The notes under the pieces are model-generated. The model ran no database searches. It was not told the origin of the DNA and saw nothing but the letters and a program-made list of their open reading frames with translations. Positions 6,288 to 8,230 of a DNA stretch of 8,230 nucleotides are shown here, piece by piece. Origin of the DNA: Planctomycetota bacterium (GTDB taxonomy: Bacteria; Planctomycetota; UBA1135). Each line of letters opens with the position of its first letter. Positions within the stretch are counted from its first letter, which is position 1. Made by a program: the position numbers and the translations under genes. Location: NCBI GenBank assembly GCA_002400895.1, contig NVRO01000034.1:520-8749 (forward strand), written 5' to 3'.

Positions 6288-6840
6288 CCATTTCCTCCCC
6301 GAAAATCTTGGCGGCACTGGCACGCTCACGCAAATGACGCAGAGCGTAAAAGACTCGCGACTTCACCGTGCCCACAGGTATTTCCAGAATCATCGCGACC
6401 TCCGCATAAGGCAGTTTCTGTAATACCGCGAGTTCCAGAAGTTCACGGGTATCGGGCTCGCAGCTGGCCAATAGTCGCCGTAAATATTCGGCACGATCCC
6501 GGCAGACGGCAAGGTCAACGGGGCCATCGCTCTCGTCAACCGCATCCTGGACCACATCCGTCGAAGCAAGCGGGCGCTTACGACGAAGAAAGTCGATCCA
6601 CAGGTTGCGGGCGATGCGCAGTAAAAAGGCATCGAGCCGACCAGCAGCTTGGTAGCGGTGGAGTCCATTGAGTACCCTGACAAAAACATCCTGAGCAAGA
6701 TCTTCGGCGATGTCACCGGTTGCGCCTTGGCGCAGAAAGAAGCCCTTGAGACGGGGTGCCATTTGCTCTACCAGCAGATCCAGAGCGGCGTCGTCACCGT
6801 TTTTGAACCGCTCGAGCAGGTCAACAGGCCCCGCGCTCAC
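6280..6840 (-). CDS. ECF-family (sigma-70 group 4) RNA polymerase sigma factor
   Basis: This 186-residue protein has the two-domain layout of extracytoplasmic-function sigma factors. Region 2 (about 10-90) contains AEDLAQDVFVRVL (45-57), for core polymerase binding, and LDAFLLRIARNLWIDFLRRKRP (69-90), for -10 melting and recognition. A short acidic linker (about 91-115, VQDAVDESDGPVD) follows. Region 4 (about 118-172) has the helix-turn-helix LPYAEVAMILEIPVGTVKSR (143-162), which would read the -35 element. No extra C-terminal domain is present. Start: GTG at 6840, preceded by GGGAG with a 6-nt spacer (6847-6851). It follows tsaE by 40 nt and overlaps the putative anti-sigma gene by 8 nt. It may drive its own operon and the TolC-like gene, but no bipartite ECF promoter was recognised upstream. 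The specific ECF group cannot be assigned by eye. Confidence 0.94.
   Translation of the reverse strand: MSAGPVDLLERFKNGDDAALDLLVEQMAPRLKGFFLRQGATGDIAEDLAQDVFVRVLNGLHRYQAAGRLDAFLLRIARNLWIDFLRRKRPLASTDVVQDAVDESDGPVDLAVCRDRAEYLRRLLASCEPDTRELLELAVLQKLPYAEVAMILEIPVGTVKSRVFYALRHLRERASAAKIFGEEMDD
6294..6300 (-). promoter_or_regulatory. Strong Shine-Dalgarno GGGGAGG for the anti-sigma-like gene
   Basis: The minus strand reads GGGGAGG followed by 6 nt and ATG (6287-6285). This fixes the start of the membrane protein inside the end of the sigma gene and rules against the longer upstream start. Confidence 0.7.
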
Positions 6841-6846
6841 TTGCTT

Positions 6847-6851
6847 CTCCC
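6847..6851 (-). promoter_or_regulatory. Shine-Dalgarno GGGAG for the sigma factor gene
   Basis: GGGAG on the minus strand is separated by 6 nt from the GTG at 6840-6838. It supports this non-ATG start, for which no nearby ATG competes before the conserved region. Confidence 0.6.
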
Positions 6852-6880
6852 AAAGTCAACGGACACCGGGGAATCGTGGT

Positions 6881-7420
6881 TCAAGCTTCTGGCCATATTT
6901 TTGTGGATAATCCCGATCCCAGTGAGTCCAATTGGGCGGAAATAGCAATAAGCAGTTGCGAAGAGCGCTCTCCACCGGCATTTAATTGAATTTTGCGGCG
7001 ACATTGCTCCTCCGGACCCTTTTCCGGTTCCACCTCCGCCTCCAGCAACAACTCAAGCCGGTCAGCAGGTAGCCAGTCGGAAATCTGCTCACCCCACTCC
7101 ACCACCACCACCGCCTGGTTGAAGCGCTCGGCCAAGCCATCATGCAATAAACTGGAGATGCGCTCCTGAAAATAGGCGTCCAGGTGAAGTAATGGCGGAT
7201 CCCCGGAATATTCATGGCATAGTAAATAGCTCGGAGAACTGACCCTGTCACTAATCGCCATACCCCGCGCAAGGCCGCGGGTTAGGGTGGTTTTACCCGC
7301 TCCAAGTTGGCCACTAAGTACTACGCAGTCCCCCGCCCGGAGTTCGCACCCGACCGCCTGACCCAACTCTTCGGTGGCGTCCTCACTGCTACTAAACAGG
7401 TTCAGTTGATTCATTTCCAC
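6881..7420 (-). CDS. tsaE: tRNA threonylcarbamoyladenosine biosynthesis ATPase TsaE
   Basis: This protein of 179 residues (177 from the alternative ATG) is the small P-loop ATPase of the TsaB-TsaD-TsaE complex, which makes t6A at position 37 of ANN-decoding tRNAs in the cytoplasm. Visible motifs: Walker A GQLGAGKTTLTRGLARGM (37-54, Lys43 and Thr44), SSPSYLLCHEY (61-71, the family's SPT-F-x-L-x-x-Y region), LLHLDAYF (77-84) and VVVVEWGEQISDWLPADRLE (104-123). The C-terminal tail is somewhat longer than in many homologues, which are about 150 residues. Two starts compete. GTG at 7420 has GGGAG 5 nt upstream (7426-7430), while ATG at 7414 forms a classic ATGA overlap with the thiL stop. The GTG is listed because of the spacing; the difference is two residues. 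Overlap with thiL indicates one operon. The sigma gene starts 40 nt after the stop. Confidence 0.95.
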   Translation of the reverse strand: MEMNQLNLFSSSEDATEELGQAVGCELRAGDCVVLSGQLGAGKTTLTRGLARGMAISDRVSSPSYLLCHEYSGDPPLLHLDAYFQERISSLLHDGLAERFNQAVVVVEWGEQISDWLPADRLELLLEAEVEPEKGPEEQCRRKIQLNAGGERSSQLLIAISAQLDSLGSGLSTKIWPEA

Positions 7421-8230
7421 TGGTGCTCCCAGCCCGCAATCCGGATATCCATGTTTTCTCCATCAACAGTCCAGACTATTCGTTTGTCACCACGGCGCCC
7501 ATTAAATCCTACAATCCGCCCGATCTCATGTATTCCGGCACCAGTCAGGACCGTGTCAACCAGGGCACGTTTTGCTTCAGCCGGGCGCAGCGCAACCAGC
7601 AATTCATAGTCCTCTCCTTCGCCTAGTGCACTACTCCATCCATCTTCCTGGTGGCGGAGGCATCTCGCCAGGGGCAATTTACTTAGTTCGACCACCGCCC
7701 CACAAGCGCTGGCAGCACACATTCGCTGCAAATCTTCACTAAGGCCATCGGACAAATCAATCATCGCTGAGGCCCGATAACTTTCTGCCAACAAACGGCC
7801 CTCGGTAAGACGCGGTTCCGGCAACAAGTGGCGACCACTGCTGACCGCAGCCCCCAAGCGCCCGGTAACCAGTAAGCGATGGCCAGCCCTGGCGCCACCA
7901 CGGCCGGGAGTTCGAACACGACCCTCCAGACCGATAACGGTACATGACAAAACCACCTGATCAGCATTGCTAAGGTCACCACCAACCACCGACATTCCGA
8001 ACAAGGAGGCCTCCTCAACGAAGGCACGGGCCAATCGTTTCATCCACGCCAGCCCTTTGTCGTAGGGAGCGGCCACGTTCCACAAAACCGCCCACGGTTG
8101 CGCACCGGCAGCAGCAAGGTCACTCAGGCTGCGGCGTAGCAGTTTGCGGGCCATTTGCCCCGGGCGTGCAGCGGGGTCGATATGGACCCCGGCAATCAAC
8201 TGATCGGTGCTAATCTGCAGGCGCGAGCCA
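7411..8230 (-). CDS. thiL: Thiamine-monophosphate kinase ThiL (5' end outside window)
   Basis: The frame is open from the right edge to the TGA at 7413-7411, giving 272 residues of a protein normally about 320 long, so roughly the first 50 residues are missing. ThiL phosphorylates thiamine monophosphate with ATP to thiamine pyrophosphate, the last step of cofactor synthesis in many bacteria. Seen: STDQLIAGVHI near the edge (about nt 8179-8211), SLSDLAAAGAQP, the Mg/nucleotide motif VVGGDLSNADQ, the second Asp motif MIDLSDGLSEDL and GEDYELLVALRP. All are family hallmarks in the right order. The TTG at 8199 is not the start, because the conserved TDxL motif reads through it and the frame continues to the edge. 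The 3' end overlaps tsaE. ThiL and TsaE belong to unrelated pathways, so the pairing tells little beyond co-transcription of housekeeping genes. Confidence 0.95.
   Translation of the reverse strand, partial: GSRLQISTDQLIAGVHIDPAARPGQMARKLLRRSLSDLAAAGAQPWAVLWNVAAPYDKGLAWMKRLARAFVEEASLFGMSVVGGDLSNADQVVLSCTVIGLEGRVRTPGRGGARAGHRLLVTGRLGAAVSSGRHLLPEPRLTEGRLLAESYRASAMIDLSDGLSEDLQRMCAASACGAVVELSKLPLARCLRHQEDGWSSALGEGEDYELLVALRPAEAKRALVDTVLTGAGIHEIGRIVGFNGRRGDKRIVWTVDGENMDIRIAGWEHQWK

Noticed and set aside
6198..6671. 157-codon plus-strand open frame across the sigma/anti-sigma junction
   Set aside because: It is antisense to the conserved sigma factor and has a low-complexity Arg/His/Pro composition.
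6861..6960. TTGGAC and TTGACT sequences upstream of the sigma gene as -35 boxes
   Set aside because: No acceptable -10 box lies at 16-18 nt spacing, so no promoter was called.
1..8230. tRNA, rRNA, CRISPR array, insertion sequence, attachment site or large repeat
   Set aside because: Nothing matching these was seen on reading both strands. The window is filled by eight protein genes.

Overview
The window looks like ordinary chromosomal DNA of a Gram-negative-type bacterium. Three genes point to an inner plus outer membrane envelope: an RseP-type site-2 protease, a TolC-family outer-membrane channel and a lipobox-bearing lipoprotein. Base composition is moderately G+C-rich and looks even throughout, with no insertion sequence, phage gene, CRISPR array, tRNA or rRNA visible. 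The mix of genes (an EboC-like UbiA protein, a HEAT-repeat lipoprotein, thiL-tsaE, and an ECF sigma factor with an atypical membrane partner) would fit a planctomycete or another PVC-type lineage. That placement is a low-confidence inference.

Layout: (1) Plus strand, 1-1615: the C-terminal part of an RseP/RasP-like intramembrane protease, followed 5 nt later by a UbiA-superfamily polyprenyl/aryl transferase. (2) Minus strand, 1624-3255: a HEAT-repeat lipoprotein that converges on the UbiA gene with only 8 nt between stop codons. (3) Plus strand, 3254-4261: a DusB-like tRNA-dihydrouridine synthase. Its ATG overlaps the lipoprotein ATG head to head. (4) Minus strand, 8230 to 4222, in transcription order: thiL (start outside the window), tsaE, an ECF sigma factor, a single-pass membrane protein that is probably its anti-sigma or regulatory partner, and a TolC-like outer-membrane protein. 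The last gene runs 40 nt tail to tail into the dus gene.

The window is very tightly packed. There is no gene-free stretch longer than 65 nt, and both strands alternate without spacers. Promoters and terminators must therefore lie inside neighbouring coding sequence.

How the genes may work together: ThiL (thiamine pyrophosphate synthesis), TsaE (t6A tRNA modification) and Dus (dihydrouridine in tRNA) are housekeeping functions. The sigma factor, membrane partner and TolC genes form a plausible envelope-sensing and export module at the 3' end of a thiL-tsaE operon. RseP-type proteases commonly cleave anti-sigma factors, so a functional link between the protease on the plus strand and the sigma/anti-sigma pair is conceivable. 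Nothing in the sequence demonstrates it. I see no clearly new multi-gene system. The most novel-looking elements are the unrecognised partner of the sigma factor and the overlapping divergent start codons.
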